Positions 44,728-54,600 of a DNA stretch of 64,000 bases are shown here, piece after piece. The stretch spans positions 248,001 through 312,000 of the forward strand of contig CAWHEG010000030.1 in NCBI GenBank assembly GCA_963828405.1. Reading direction: 5' to 3'. Both the position numbers and the translations under genes were made by a program. Numbering within the stretch: the stretch's first letter is position 1; every line of letters begins with the position of its first letter. The notes beneath the pieces were generated by a model. It worked only from the letters and a program-made list of their open reading frames with translations. It made no database searches and was not told the DNA's origin. The stretch is from JANMJD01 sp963828405. GTDB lineage: Bacteria > Actinomycetota > Acidimicrobiia > Acidimicrobiales > Ilumatobacteraceae.

Positions 44728-45333
44728 ATGACGAAAGACCGAGTGATCACCGTAGGCATCGACGGTTCTCCGGCAAGTGGCGATGCTCTCGACTGGGCTG
44801 CTCGCGAGGCTGCTCGTCGCGGCGCCCGCCTCCGGGTGATCCACGCCTACAGCGTGCCGGTGTACGGCGGTGGCTTCGGACTCGGCCTGGCCATGCCACC
44901 TGTCGAGTTCGAGACGTTGCGGGTGACGCACCAGGACATCGCCGAGGAGCAACTCGCCGCGATTCGCAACGCCTATCCGACCGTCGAGACCGAGCTGCGC
45001 GTCGAGTGCAGCGGCCCGGTGACCACGATCACGCGGGCGGCCGACGACGCCGAGCTCGTCGTCGTCGGCTCGACGGGCGCCGGCTCGATCGCCAACCTGT
45101 TCATCGGTTCGGTCGCCCATGGAGTCGCTCACCGGGCGCCGTGCCCAGCCGTCCTCGTGCCGGCCGCCCTCACCCCAGAGGGTGTCGCCCCGGAGCGTGT
45201 CGAACACTCGGCGCCTGCACGGATAGTGGTCGGCACCGACGGGTCACCGGCGACGCCTGCCAGGGGAACAACGGCAGTTCGCCTGCCTCGAGGGCGGCGT
45301 ACGGCCGGGCGATCGACTCGGCTCTGCCCTTGA
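44728..45333 (+). pseudogene. Two-domain universal stress protein truncated by the duplication junction
   Basis: The first Usp domain is complete (VITVGIDGSPASGDALDWAA to GSTGAGSIANLFIGSVAHGVAHRAPCPAVLVP). The second domain begins IVVGTDGSP at the end of copy 1 and is cut at 45251; the next residues (ATPARGTTAVRLPRGRR) come from the antisense of the PPOX gene in copy 2. The chimeric tail of about 25 residues is not a Usp sequence. The first domain alone could still fold. Confidence 0.85.
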
Positions 45334-45610
45334 CCACGACGCTCCATGCCTGGCCGGCCTCGGGCTCGTACCCGTCCACTTCGAAGGCGACCAACGAGGC
45401 CGTGTCGAGGGCGGCGAGCTTGGTGCCGGGCGCGGAACGGAAGACCAGCGATCCGTGGTCGACGATGTAGTTGAGCGGGAAGATCTCGGGTTCGCCGTCG
45501 ACGACGACGGCCATCCTGCCGACCTCGGCAGAACGCAGGAACGCCCAGCACTGCGACGGATTGAGCACCTCCATCGCCATCGCCGGATCCTCGGCGGCGG
45601 GTTCAGCCAT
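45170..45610 (-). pseudogene. PPOX flavoprotein, C-terminally chimeric (copy 2)
   Basis: Residues 1-120 are identical to the PPOX protein at 42951, up to LPLFPWQASP, where the duplication boundary (45252) replaces the last C-terminal strand by 26 unrelated residues read antisense to the truncated Usp. The missing strand is part of the split barrel, so the protein is probably non-functional. Confidence 0.85.
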
Positions 45611-46064
45611 CGCGGGCCTCCTCGACCGCCGAGGCGGCCGCTTCGTCGGCCTCCGCCGCAGCGGTCGGCACGACCATCACCGGGATGCGCGAGTCGCGCA
45701 CGACGGAGGTGGCGGTCGAGCCCAGCAGGCGGGCGAACACGTGGCCGAGGCCGCTGCGTCCGATGACGATCAGCTGCGCGTCGCCGGCCTGTTCGAGGAT
45801 CGCCTCGTGGGCACGCCCGAGGACGGCGACGGTCTCGACCGGGATGTCGGCCGGCAGCAGTCGCCGGGCGGCCTCTTGGACGTGCGCCTTGGCCGCGTCG
45901 GAGTCGAAGTCCGGATCGAAGTGGGCGGGCTGGGTGATGTAATCCCAGGCGAGGACGAGCCTGACACGCCCACGGGCGCGCTGCGCGTACCGGCCGGCGA
46001 CGCGCACGGCGTGCTCCGACTCGGGCGATCCGTCCCATCCGGTCACGATCAGGAACTCGTCCAT
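45603..46064 (-). CDS. Universal stress protein, single domain (copy 2)
   Basis: 153 residues, essentially identical to the protein at 43417. The only coding change noticed between the copies is near residue 85 (GRAHEAI in both; the neighbouring codon is silent, GCG versus GCC at the nucleotide level). It retains the upstream box pair. The downstream PPOX copy is chimeric and the OTC-like gene is not duplicated. Confidence 0.9.
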   Translation of the reverse strand: MDEFLIVTGWDGSPESEHAVRVAGRYAQRARGRVRLVLAWDYITQPAHFDPDFDSDAAKAHVQEAARRLLPADIPVETVAVLGRAHEAILEQAGDAQLIVIGRSGLGHVFARLLGSTATSVVRDSRIPVMVVPTAAAEADEAAASAVEEARDG

Positions 46065-46099
46065 GTCAGCAGCCTGCGCACGGCCGGCGGATCGGAACA

Positions 46100-46144
46100 G
46101 AGGCTTTGGTCCCGGCCGGCCCTGGTGGTGGGGACCAAGGTCCC
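46100..46144. promoter_or_regulatory. Pair of DosR-like boxes, copy 2
   Basis: Duplicate of the pair at 43914-43958: GAGGCTTTGGTCCC at 46100-46113 and the perfect GGGACCAAGGTCCC at 46131-46144. The spacer bases between the two differ from copy 1 while both boxes are unchanged. Confidence 0.7.
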
Positions 46145-46241
46145 GCCGCGCTCCCCCTGGTGCCCTATGCAGAGTGGTGAGACGACTACAAAATGTGCAA
46201 TCGAAGGGCCCGGTGGATCGAGTAGCCACGCGGAGGAAACG

Positions 46242-46880
46242 GTGGACAAGCGGCAGATGGGATGGAGGCCGGGGCGGCTCGCCGGGGTCGCTCTCGCCGT
46301 GTCGGCAGCCGTCGGGCTGTCGATCTGGGTCGTTGCCCGGCCCGACGAGGCCTGTGGTTTGGCCGGCGGCCGGCACGACACGTCCGGATCCGCGAACTGG
46401 GCGCGAACGGGCCTGGTGATGTCGGTGCTCAACCGGTGCGAGCCGCCGCGCACCACGACTTCAGCCCCGCCGAGGACGACCGTCCCGGCGACGAGCGTGC
46501 CCGTGACGACACCCTCGGCCACGACACTTCCGGCGTCGACGCTCCCGGTGACGACGCTTCCGGTGTCGACACTCCCGGTGTCGACGACGGCCACTGCGGC
46601 GCCGGCCACGACACCGCAGGAGACGACATCGACCGTGGCGGCTGCCATCCCCACGTCGGTGCCGTCGACGACCGCAGCAGCGGCCGCGCCGTCGGTGACC
46701 ATCAGCACCGTCCGCGGGGCGGCTCCCTCGCCGTCCCCGTTGCCCGAATCCGGCTCCTCCCACGCGACGGTTCTCTCGGCGATCGGTCTGCTGGCCATCG
46801 CTGTCGGGCTCGCCCTGCGCACCGCGGTCGGACGGCCGGCCGGGCCGAAGGTCCCCGGCGCGCGCCACCTCCGGCCCTGA
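46242..46880 (+). CDS. Thr/Pro-rich surface protein with LPESG-type anchor (copy 2)
   Basis: 212 residues, same as the protein at 44056 except for a small change in the stalk (ATTPQE instead of ATAQQE). It keeps the signal helix, the stalk and the LPESG anchor. The copy at 46842-46855 of the internal box is also kept. Confidence 0.75.
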   Translation: MDKRQMGWRPGRLAGVALAVSAAVGLSIWVVARPDEACGLAGGRHDTSGSANWARTGLVMSVLNRCEPPRTTTSAPPRTTVPATSVPVTTPSATTLPASTLPVTTLPVSTLPVSTTATAAPATTPQETTSTVAAAIPTSVPSTTAAAAAPSVTISTVRGAAPSPSPLPESGSSHATVLSAIGLLAIAVGLALRTAVGRPAGPKVPGARHLRP

Positions 46881-46913
46881 TCACCAGGGACGGCCGGCTT
46901 CCATGCTGGTCGC

Positions 46914-47612
46914 ATGACGAAAGACCGAGTGATCACCGTAGGCATCGACGGTTCTCCGGCAAGTGGCGATGCTCTCGACTGGGCTGCTCGCGAGGCTGCT
47001 CGTCGCGGCGCCCGCCTCCGGGTGATCCACGCCTACAGCGTGCCGGTGTACGGCGGTGGCTTCGGACTCGGCCTGGCCATGCCACCTGTCGAGTTCGAGA
47101 CGTTGCGGGTGACGCACCAGGACATCGCCGAGGAGCAACTCGCCGCGATTCGCAACGCCTATCCGACCGTCGAGACCGAGCTGCGCGTCGAGTGCAGCGG
47201 CCCGGTGACCACGATCACGCGGGCGGCCGACGACGCCGAGCTCGTCGTCGTCGGCTCGACGGGCGCCGGCTCGATCGCCAACCTGTTCATCGGTTCGGTC
47301 GCCCACGGAGTCGCTCACCGGGCGCCGTGCCCAGCCGTCCTCGTGCCGGCCGCCCTCACCCCAGAGGGTGTCGCCCCGGAGCGTGTCGAACACTCGGCGC
47401 CTGCACGGATAGTGGTCGGCACCGACGGGTCACCGGCTGCCGCCACCGTGGATGTTCGGGTATGCCCAGGTCCACACCGTTGGCGACACCCGTGTGACGG
47501 TGACCCCGCCGGGGAGGGTGATGGTGCGGTCCAGGATCGCGTTCGACGTGTTCAGGGTGAGCGCGGTCGCGTCGGCTCCGCCGGAGTACGAGTACCGGTA
47601 CGTCTTGGTTGA
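46914..47612 (+). pseudogene. Two-domain universal stress protein truncated by RHS sequence (copy 2)
   Basis: Identical to the copy at 44728 through IVVGTDGSPAAA, about three residues further than copy 1, then continues in antisense RHS sequence from 47438 with an Arg/Gly-rich tail to 47612. Domain 1 is complete, domain 2 is lost. Confidence 0.85.
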
Positions 47613-48214
47613 TGCCGAGTTGACCGGCCGTAGAGCGATCGTCATTGTCGCTCCGACCGCTGCGACTCCTGATGTGGGGGTTCGCAGGGTGGAGATCCCC
47701 TCCGCAGCCTGAGCGGCTTCGGCGACCTCGACGGTCACCGTGGGAGCGCCCGCGGTGCCCGCGGTATCGACTCGTTCCGTCGTTGACGCCGCCGGGGTGA
47801 ATGTCGTGTTCGATGACACCGAGGCAACGGTGAGCAGAAGCCGGTTTGTTTCGGTGGTCGTCACCAGTGGTGCTGCGTGCGCGGTTCCCGACACCGTCGC
47901 ACCAACCGCGGTCACATCCACAGGGTACGTCGCATGCACACCCGAGTACGCCACCATCCGCCCCGCCGCCTTCTGCGAGGCCGCCAACGTGAACACGGTC
48001 GACGCCGGATCGACCCCGGTCGCGGCTTTCCACAACACCATCGAACGAACACCCGCGCTCGACGTCGACCCGGCCACCGTCCATCCTGACCGTGGTGGCG
48101 ATCACCGCGAACAGCATGTCCCCGACGACTGCTGTTGTTGGGCGAGTCAACGTCACTGATGTCGACCCGCCTGCGTTGTTCGCGGCGGTCCCCGCAGCCC
48201 GCCACACCGGCACC
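47444..48214 (-). pseudogene. Displaced RHS fragment (copy of 49392-50174)
   Basis: About 771 bp nearly identical to 49392-50174 of the RHS gene. It encodes the beta-rich insert domain from VPVWRAAGTAANNAGG through TWAYPNIHG, interrupted near 48065-48090 where a different, 12-bp-shorter patch shifts the frame. It has no start signal, no toxin end and no YD repeats of its own. It lies directly behind the immunity-like gene, the place where orphan RHS cassettes are usually found, and its other end abuts the duplication. Confidence 0.85.
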
Positions 48215-48247
48215 GAACAACAACATGATTTCAACAGGCCGCATCCC

Positions 48248-48655
48248 TCAGCCGGGGTTCTGAAATGGTTTCGCCAGTCTACGAAACTCATCGAGGTATG
48301 ACATGTGAATCCAATATGTAGCTCCGCAAATATCCACTCGCGGGTCTGATTCGGAGTGTGTAATCCCACCAATTGAGACGGTAGAATCGGGAGACACAGG
48401 CAACCATTGACGATTGAACCCTCTTCCGTATCTTCTAAATATATAAACCCTTTCAGAAGAAAAGGCCACGAGCATGGTCGGGGCGGATCGCGTTGCGGCA
48501 ATCGCTCCACCGAATAGCCCCAACGGAAGCGCCGCTAGACATCCCGCCGCAGCGGGCGACGTCTGTCCGCCGGATAGGGCGAAGGCCGCCACCACTTCAT
48601 CATCGGTAAGGAGCGACTCTGCAAGAGTTAAGGACTTCTTCCGACTCAGATGCAT
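48248..48655 (-). CDS. Candidate RHS immunity protein, small membrane/PH-like
   Basis: 135 residues. ATG 48655 overlaps the RHS stop by ten bases, the usual toxin-immunity arrangement. One hydrophobic segment (AAGCLAALPLGLFGGAIAA, about 36-55) precedes a beta-rich part with APTMLVAFSSERVYIFRR and VDICGATYWIHMS, resembling a PH-like fold. Local GC is clearly lower than in the flanking genes, as expected for recently acquired cassettes. Family not recognised; immunity role inferred from position only. Confidence 0.65.
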   Translation of the reverse strand: MHLSRKKSLTLAESLLTDDEVVAAFALSGGQTSPAAAGCLAALPLGLFGGAIAATRSAPTMLVAFSSERVYIFRRYGRGFNRQWLPVSPDSTVSIGGITHSESDPRVDICGATYWIHMSYLDEFRRLAKPFQNPG

Positions 48656-51600
48656 GGTAAAGCCTTGACTCCGGACTTCGCACCCTGGCGCGAACCTTTA
48701 GCTATCACTTGTTCGCCTAGTCCAGCCCCGGTAGACGACCCGCCCGTACCCCCCGTTATAATGCTGGTAAGTGATCCCGAGAGCGCGGCACACAAGTAGT
48801 CTTTATGAGGATCCGTGGAAGTTTTTTCCCAAACTATTCCATTGAGTGCTCCGGCGGCTCCAATAGCCAACGGGCAGCCAATACCTGCGGTCCCCGCGCA
48901 CACGGCGCCAGCCAATGCGCCGGCCAGCAGCATGGTTGTTCCTCGTGCACCCCAGCCTCGCCAGTTCGTATCCGTTGCAAACGATTTGACTTTCGACGAG
49001 GCACTCTCAACGACGCCCTTGCCGCGGCATTTTTTGTGTTTCTTTCCGTCTGCCCCGACGTATTTGATGGTGCCGAGGACGCACCATTTGCCGTTGAGGT
49101 CGTAGGTGTTGACGGGGTCGTCGACGTAGCCGTAGTCGCTGTCGGTGGCTCCGCCGGGGATGGGGTCGGTGCGGAGGAATCGTCCGAGTTCGGGTCGGTA
49201 GGGGCGGGCGCCCATTTCGATAGTGGTGCGGAGTTCGGGTTGGTGTTCCGTGGGGCGTTGGTGTTGACCGACCCAGCCGTTGTCCATGTCACCCGGGCTC
49301 GTGTTCGTTGCACCGGTCAGCGCTTGTCCGTAGGGGTCGTAGAGGAACGGACCCTGCTTGGTTCCGGTTTGGTCGATGGTGTAGGTGATGTCACCGTGGA
49401 TGTTCGGGTATGCCCAGGTCCACACCGTTGGCGACACCCGTGTGACGGTGACCCCGCCGGGGAGGGTGATGGTGCGGTCCAGGATCGCGTTCGACGTGTT
49501 CAGGGTGAGCGCGGTCGCGTCGGCTCCGCCGGAGTACGAGTACCGGTACGTCTTGGTTGATGCCGAGTTGACCGGCCGTAGAGCGATCGTCATTGTCGCT
49601 CCGACCGCTGCGACTCCTGATGTGGGGGTTCGCAGGGTGGAGATCCCCTCCGCAGCCTGAGCGGCTTCGGCGACCTCGACGGTCACCGTGGGAGCGCCCG
49701 CGGTGCCCGCGGTATCGACTCGTTCCGTCGTTGACGCCGCCGGGGTGAATGTCGTGTTCGATGACACCGAGGCAACGGTGAGCAGAAGCCGGTTTGTTTC
49801 GGTGGTCGTCACCAGTGGTGCTGCGTGCGCGGTTCCCGACACCGTCGCACCAACCGCGGTCACATCCACAGGGTACGTCGCATGCACACCCGAGTACGCC
49901 ACCATCCGCCCCGCCGCCTTCTGCGAGGCCGCCAACGTGAACACGGTCGACGCCGGATCGACCCCGGTCGCGGCTTTCCACAACACCATCGAACGAACAC
50001 CGGTATCGACGTCGAACCCGATCGTCCACCCGCTGGCCGTGATGCTGACCGCGGTGGCGATCACCGCGAACAGCATGTCCCCGACGACTGCTGTTGTTGG
50101 GCGAGTCAACGTCAACGATGTCGACCCGCCTGCGTTGTTCGCGGCGGTCCCCGCAGCCCGCCACACCGGCACCCCTGCCGGTGCCGAGGTCGTGCGTGAG
50201 ATGATCCGATCGGTCACATCCCGCGTGTAGGTGACGGTCACCCCGTTGGCGGTGGTCGACAGATGCCGATCGGCACCGTCATACACCAACGTTTCACCCG
50301 CAAGGCCGGTGGTGTTGCCGTGCGCGTCGTAGGTGATCCCGCTCGTGTATCCGGCCTGGGTGGATGAGACGAGCCGGTCGGCGGTGTCGTAGCAGTAGGT
50401 GCCGATCGTGGTCCCATTATCGACGAGCGCGGTGCGGTTCGAGTTCGCCCCGGCGTTCGCCGACAGGTTGATGCCGGTACACCCGGTTTGGGTTCCGAAC
50501 TGGTATTGCAGCACGTGACCCGGTTGGGTCGCCTTGGTCAGTCGGCCGGCGGTGTCGTACTCGAACGATGACGTGTTCCCTCCGTTGGTCGTGTCGGTGA
50601 TCACCCGACCGGTCTGGGAACGGGTGACGGTGTTCGTGAGGAACGCGGTTGTTGCCTGGTTCCAGACTTGTGAGGTGACCGCACCGTTGGTGTTCCGCAC
50701 GATCGAGGCGAGGCTGGTGTTGTTCCCGGCGTTCCCGGTCCCCGACGGGTAGGTGACGGTGGCCAGGGCGTGTTCGTTGGCGTTCCCCGCCGCCAGATAG
50801 GTCGGGGTGGCGATCGTGTTCCCATCCAAATACTGTCTGGTCAGCCGTCCGGCCCGGTCGTAGTCCCAGGCGTTGGTTGCCGCGACCACCGCAGTCGAGG
50901 TGGTCACGACGGTCTGTCCGAGCCGGCCGGGTTCCCCGGTCGCGTCGTACGTCGAAGCGGTGGCGGTGCCCCACACATCGGTGTACTTGACGTTGCGGCC
51001 GATCAGATCGATCTCACTGGTGATCGTCCCTGTCGAATCAGCCACCGACGTCTTACGTGGGTCACCACCAACGCCATAGGTCGTGGTTACGGTCCGACCG
51101 ACCGCCGCACCGGTCACCGTTGGGACCGTGACGGTCGTGGGCCGTTGCCGGGCGTCGAACGTCGTGCACGACCAGGTTGCTTCCCACGTATCAACGCCCG
51201 CCAGGCGGGTCCCGCGACGTGATCCGACCGCTCGGCCGAGGGTGTCGTGGATCTGTTCGGTGATGATCTGCTTGCCGGTCTGGGCGAGCGGGTCCACAGT
51301 GAGTCGCAACATGCCACCCTGGTTCACGGTGGTGTCATCGACGGTCGTACATGGCGAGTTCACCACCGCGTTCCCGGTGTAATACGTGTAGGTGGTCTGG
51401 TTCGCTACACCTGCTGGCAGGGTTTGCGCGGTGCGTCGCCGGTAGCCGGTCGGCTCGTACGTCATCGAGGTCGTCAGACCGGCGGTCGTGGTCGAGGTCG
51501 CCAAACCGTACACGGGATCGAGTCCACCACCGTTGTACGCGGTCGTGGTCGTCATCGATGGTGTGACCCCGCCGGTGTCATCGACCGTGGTCGAGGTCGC

Positions 51601-54600
51601 CAGGCCATAGCGGGGTTTGAGCGCAGTCGCGGAGATCACGCTGTACGCGGTGCCCGGACCGGTCCAGTAGGCGCTCATGGATGCGTTTCCGGCGCCTTCG
51701 GCATGGTCGATTCGGATGCGGCGGGTGAGGCTGGAACCGGCGGGGACGACGAACGTGCCGCTACCACCGGCTTGCCAGGTGGCGGCGGCGACGAGTTGAT
51801 CGTCGATGTACAGGTTGGTGCCGTCATCGCCGTAGGCGTTGAACGTCCAGGTTCCTGCGGCGGGGAACATGATCGAGCCGGTCATCCTCATCGAGAAATT
51901 GTCGATCAGCGCCGTCCCGGCCGTGTTCGTGGCCTGTGGCGGCCCGCCGGCGGCCCAGTCGTTCCAGATACCGCCGGTGTTCGGTCCGGGGAGCCCGGTG
52001 AACATGTTCGACGGCGGCCCGCTGTACGTCGCGTTCGGCCACACGGTCACCGACAGCCCGGTCATTCCGCCGTCGTAGGCGGTGGAGGTGTGCGGCACGG
52101 CCGGGTTGGTGCAGGTCCCATTCGGGGCCTTGGTCGTAGCGTTGAAACAGGCTTCTTTGGCCGGACCGTAGGTGTCGGTCACCCACCCTTCCGGCGAATA
52201 GACGTTGCTGGAGATCTGCCGGTTCGACTTGGTCCACAACAACCGGTCCGAGGTCGTGTTCGTATCCCAGCCGTATTCGGACAGCATCGTGGTCGCCGAC
52301 GTGGCGTCGAGCGCCTGATATTCGCTGGTGGTCCGTGCCGCGGAGTCGAATAGGACCTTCTTGTCCCAGTCGGTGGACGAGGCGGTGTTGTCGAGTCCGA
52401 GGATCCGGGTTCGGGTTTCGTTGAACGTGATCCCGTTCGCCGCGGTTTGGTAGTCGATGAACACTTTTTGGCGGAACGTGTTCGTCGGTGATGGCTGCGG
52501 CGCGGTCACCGACAGGGCACGGCCGTTGGTGTCGTAGGCGATGTTGGTTTGGTAGACCGCTGACGCCGTGATCTGCCCGGCGGCGATCGCATCGTTGACG
52601 AGCGGATCACGAATTGCGGCGAGGAGCGGCACCGTGTAGGTCCCTCCGGACGGGGCGGGCATCGACACCTGGCTATAACCGAAATCGAGGATCGGATAGC
52701 CGAGCGTCGCGTCACCCGGATTTTCGACCCGACCCAACTGCACCGAGCCTTGGAGGTCGTTGAGGAAGTACAGCTTGGTCATCAAACCGCCGGGGTAGGT
52801 GATCTGGCACAGCATCCCCGATGGCGGCAGCAGCCAGCCGCCACCCGACGGGCACACTCCGCCACCAACATCTTGATATTTGAACGTCACCTGCCGACCC
52901 GACACCGGATCGGTCAACGCGGTCATCCGTGACGTCGCCGCGGTCGCGCCGGGCAAGGTCACCGCCGTCCAGGTCGGTTGCGGAGCAGCGGGGGTTTTGG
53001 TGTCGAGTGGAGCGGTGATCGTGGCCAGTTTCCCGTCGGATCCGAACTGATGCACCGAACCGGCGGTGTCAGTGACCGAGACCAGCCCGTTGACGAGGGC
53101 AACGACATCGTCTTCGTTGGGCGGTGGGGTGAACCCACCCGAACCATTGGCCGTGTACGACACGGTCGATCCGTCCCCGCGGGTCAACACGATCTCGGTC
53201 GCTTCCACCCGGGCTTGGGTATAGCCAGCACCGGCACCATCGAGATGATTGAACACCCAGCCGCGTGGGAGCACCCGCGCATCAGGCGACAGCCAAGTGG
53301 TCGGCAGATCGGCGTAGGTGCCACCGTTGGTGGACAGGTACAGGGCGAGATGCCCGGCACCGCCCGGGTTGCGGTAGGTGACGGTGATCGGGAACACCTG
53401 CCACGCTGCGGCGGTGAACCCACCGGCAGGGACGGTCACGTTCGACTGACCGGTATACGAGACCGGGGTCCAGCCGGTGGGGAGGTTGAACCCGATGTCG
53501 GCCGGGTTCACATAGTTGGCTTGCAGCGTGTACCCGGTCCCGACCTTCACCTCGACGCGTTCATCGGCGCCGAGGGCGGACGCGATGTGATACGTCCCGG
53601 CGGCGGGGACGGTCAGATAGCCGGTCCAGGTCCCAACAAAATTCGAGATTCCCGGCGCCGCGCCGGGGGTCGCCCATTTGAACGACATTTCCCGATCAAC
53701 CCGGGAGGTGACCAGCTCGTTGGCGTCAGCGACGGTGTTGCCGTTCGAATCGTTATACAACCGCCCCTGTAGCCCGATGTCGTTCGCTCTCGAGTTGTAC
53801 GACATCGACGCCCCCATCGACCCGCCCAACGTCGACACCTGCGGCGTCGAAACACCAGTAGCAACGTTCCCGGTCGCCAAGTTCACGCTCACCGGGCCGA
53901 GCTGTTGGGTGGGTGACGGGCCACCCGAACCGAGACGAGCCTCGAACTCTGCGGTTCGGAACGTCGACGCGGCCGAGCACGGCGCACCGTTATAGAAGTA
54001 CCAGTGGAAATAGGTCGGGTCGTCCTGCGCTTCTGCCGACCACTCATAGGTCACGCCCGGTTGTAGCGAGATGTCGGCAGGCAGTGTGTAGCTGATCGGG
54101 GCCGTGGTGCCTTGCGACGCCGACCAGTCCGACGTGTACAACAGGCCTGATGCACCTTGTTCGCGGATGATGAACCGGTAGCGGACCCAGTCCCCGTCCG
54201 GGTCCAGGTTCGGGGTGATCGACAACGTGGGCGGGTTGTTCGGGGCCCACACAAACCGCCGGCACCCGCCCCTCCCGGGTCGGACATCGCCGGCGCAGCC
54301 GGACAGCCGTTGACCAGCATCCAGGCGTTCCATTGCGGTGCGTAGGAGACGAACCCCGCCCCGGTCGGCGAGTTCGACACCATCACCGTCCAATACAACT
54401 GCTGGTTGTAGAACCAGGCCGTCAACCCCGGCCCGGGCGGCCACAGGCTCGAGTAGTAATCCCACGGCGAACCGTCCGGCGACCCGATCGTGTCCCACCC
54501 CGAATCATCCGCGATCACCGTGCACCCCGACGTGCACAACACGAACCGGTAGTAGAGCGTTTCGAGGTCGGGGTCGGCGAGTTGGTTGATCGACAGATGA

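Larger units (their letters stand above)
43066..45251. repeat. 2,186-bp tandem duplication, copy 1
   Basis: The segment from GACGCCTGCCAGGGG at 43066 to 45251 is repeated immediately at 45252. It contains most of the PPOX gene, a Usp gene, the wall-protein gene and the first part of a second Usp. Copies differ at a few positions, for example near 43623, 43907, 43938 and 44427. Confidence 0.95.
45252..47437. repeat. 2,186-bp tandem duplication, copy 2
   Basis: Second copy of 43066-45251, ending at CACCGGC (47437), after which unrelated RHS sequence follows. The few differences from copy 1, including CCTCCAGCA versus CCTGGTGGT next to the perfect box, show that this is not a simple collapsed read artefact. 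Confidence 0.95.

Noticed and set aside
44076..47497. Long plus-strand frames crossing the duplication junctions (44076-45470, 46262-47497)
   Set aside because: They are chimeric shadows in a different frame from the wall-protein and Usp genes and are created by the duplication.
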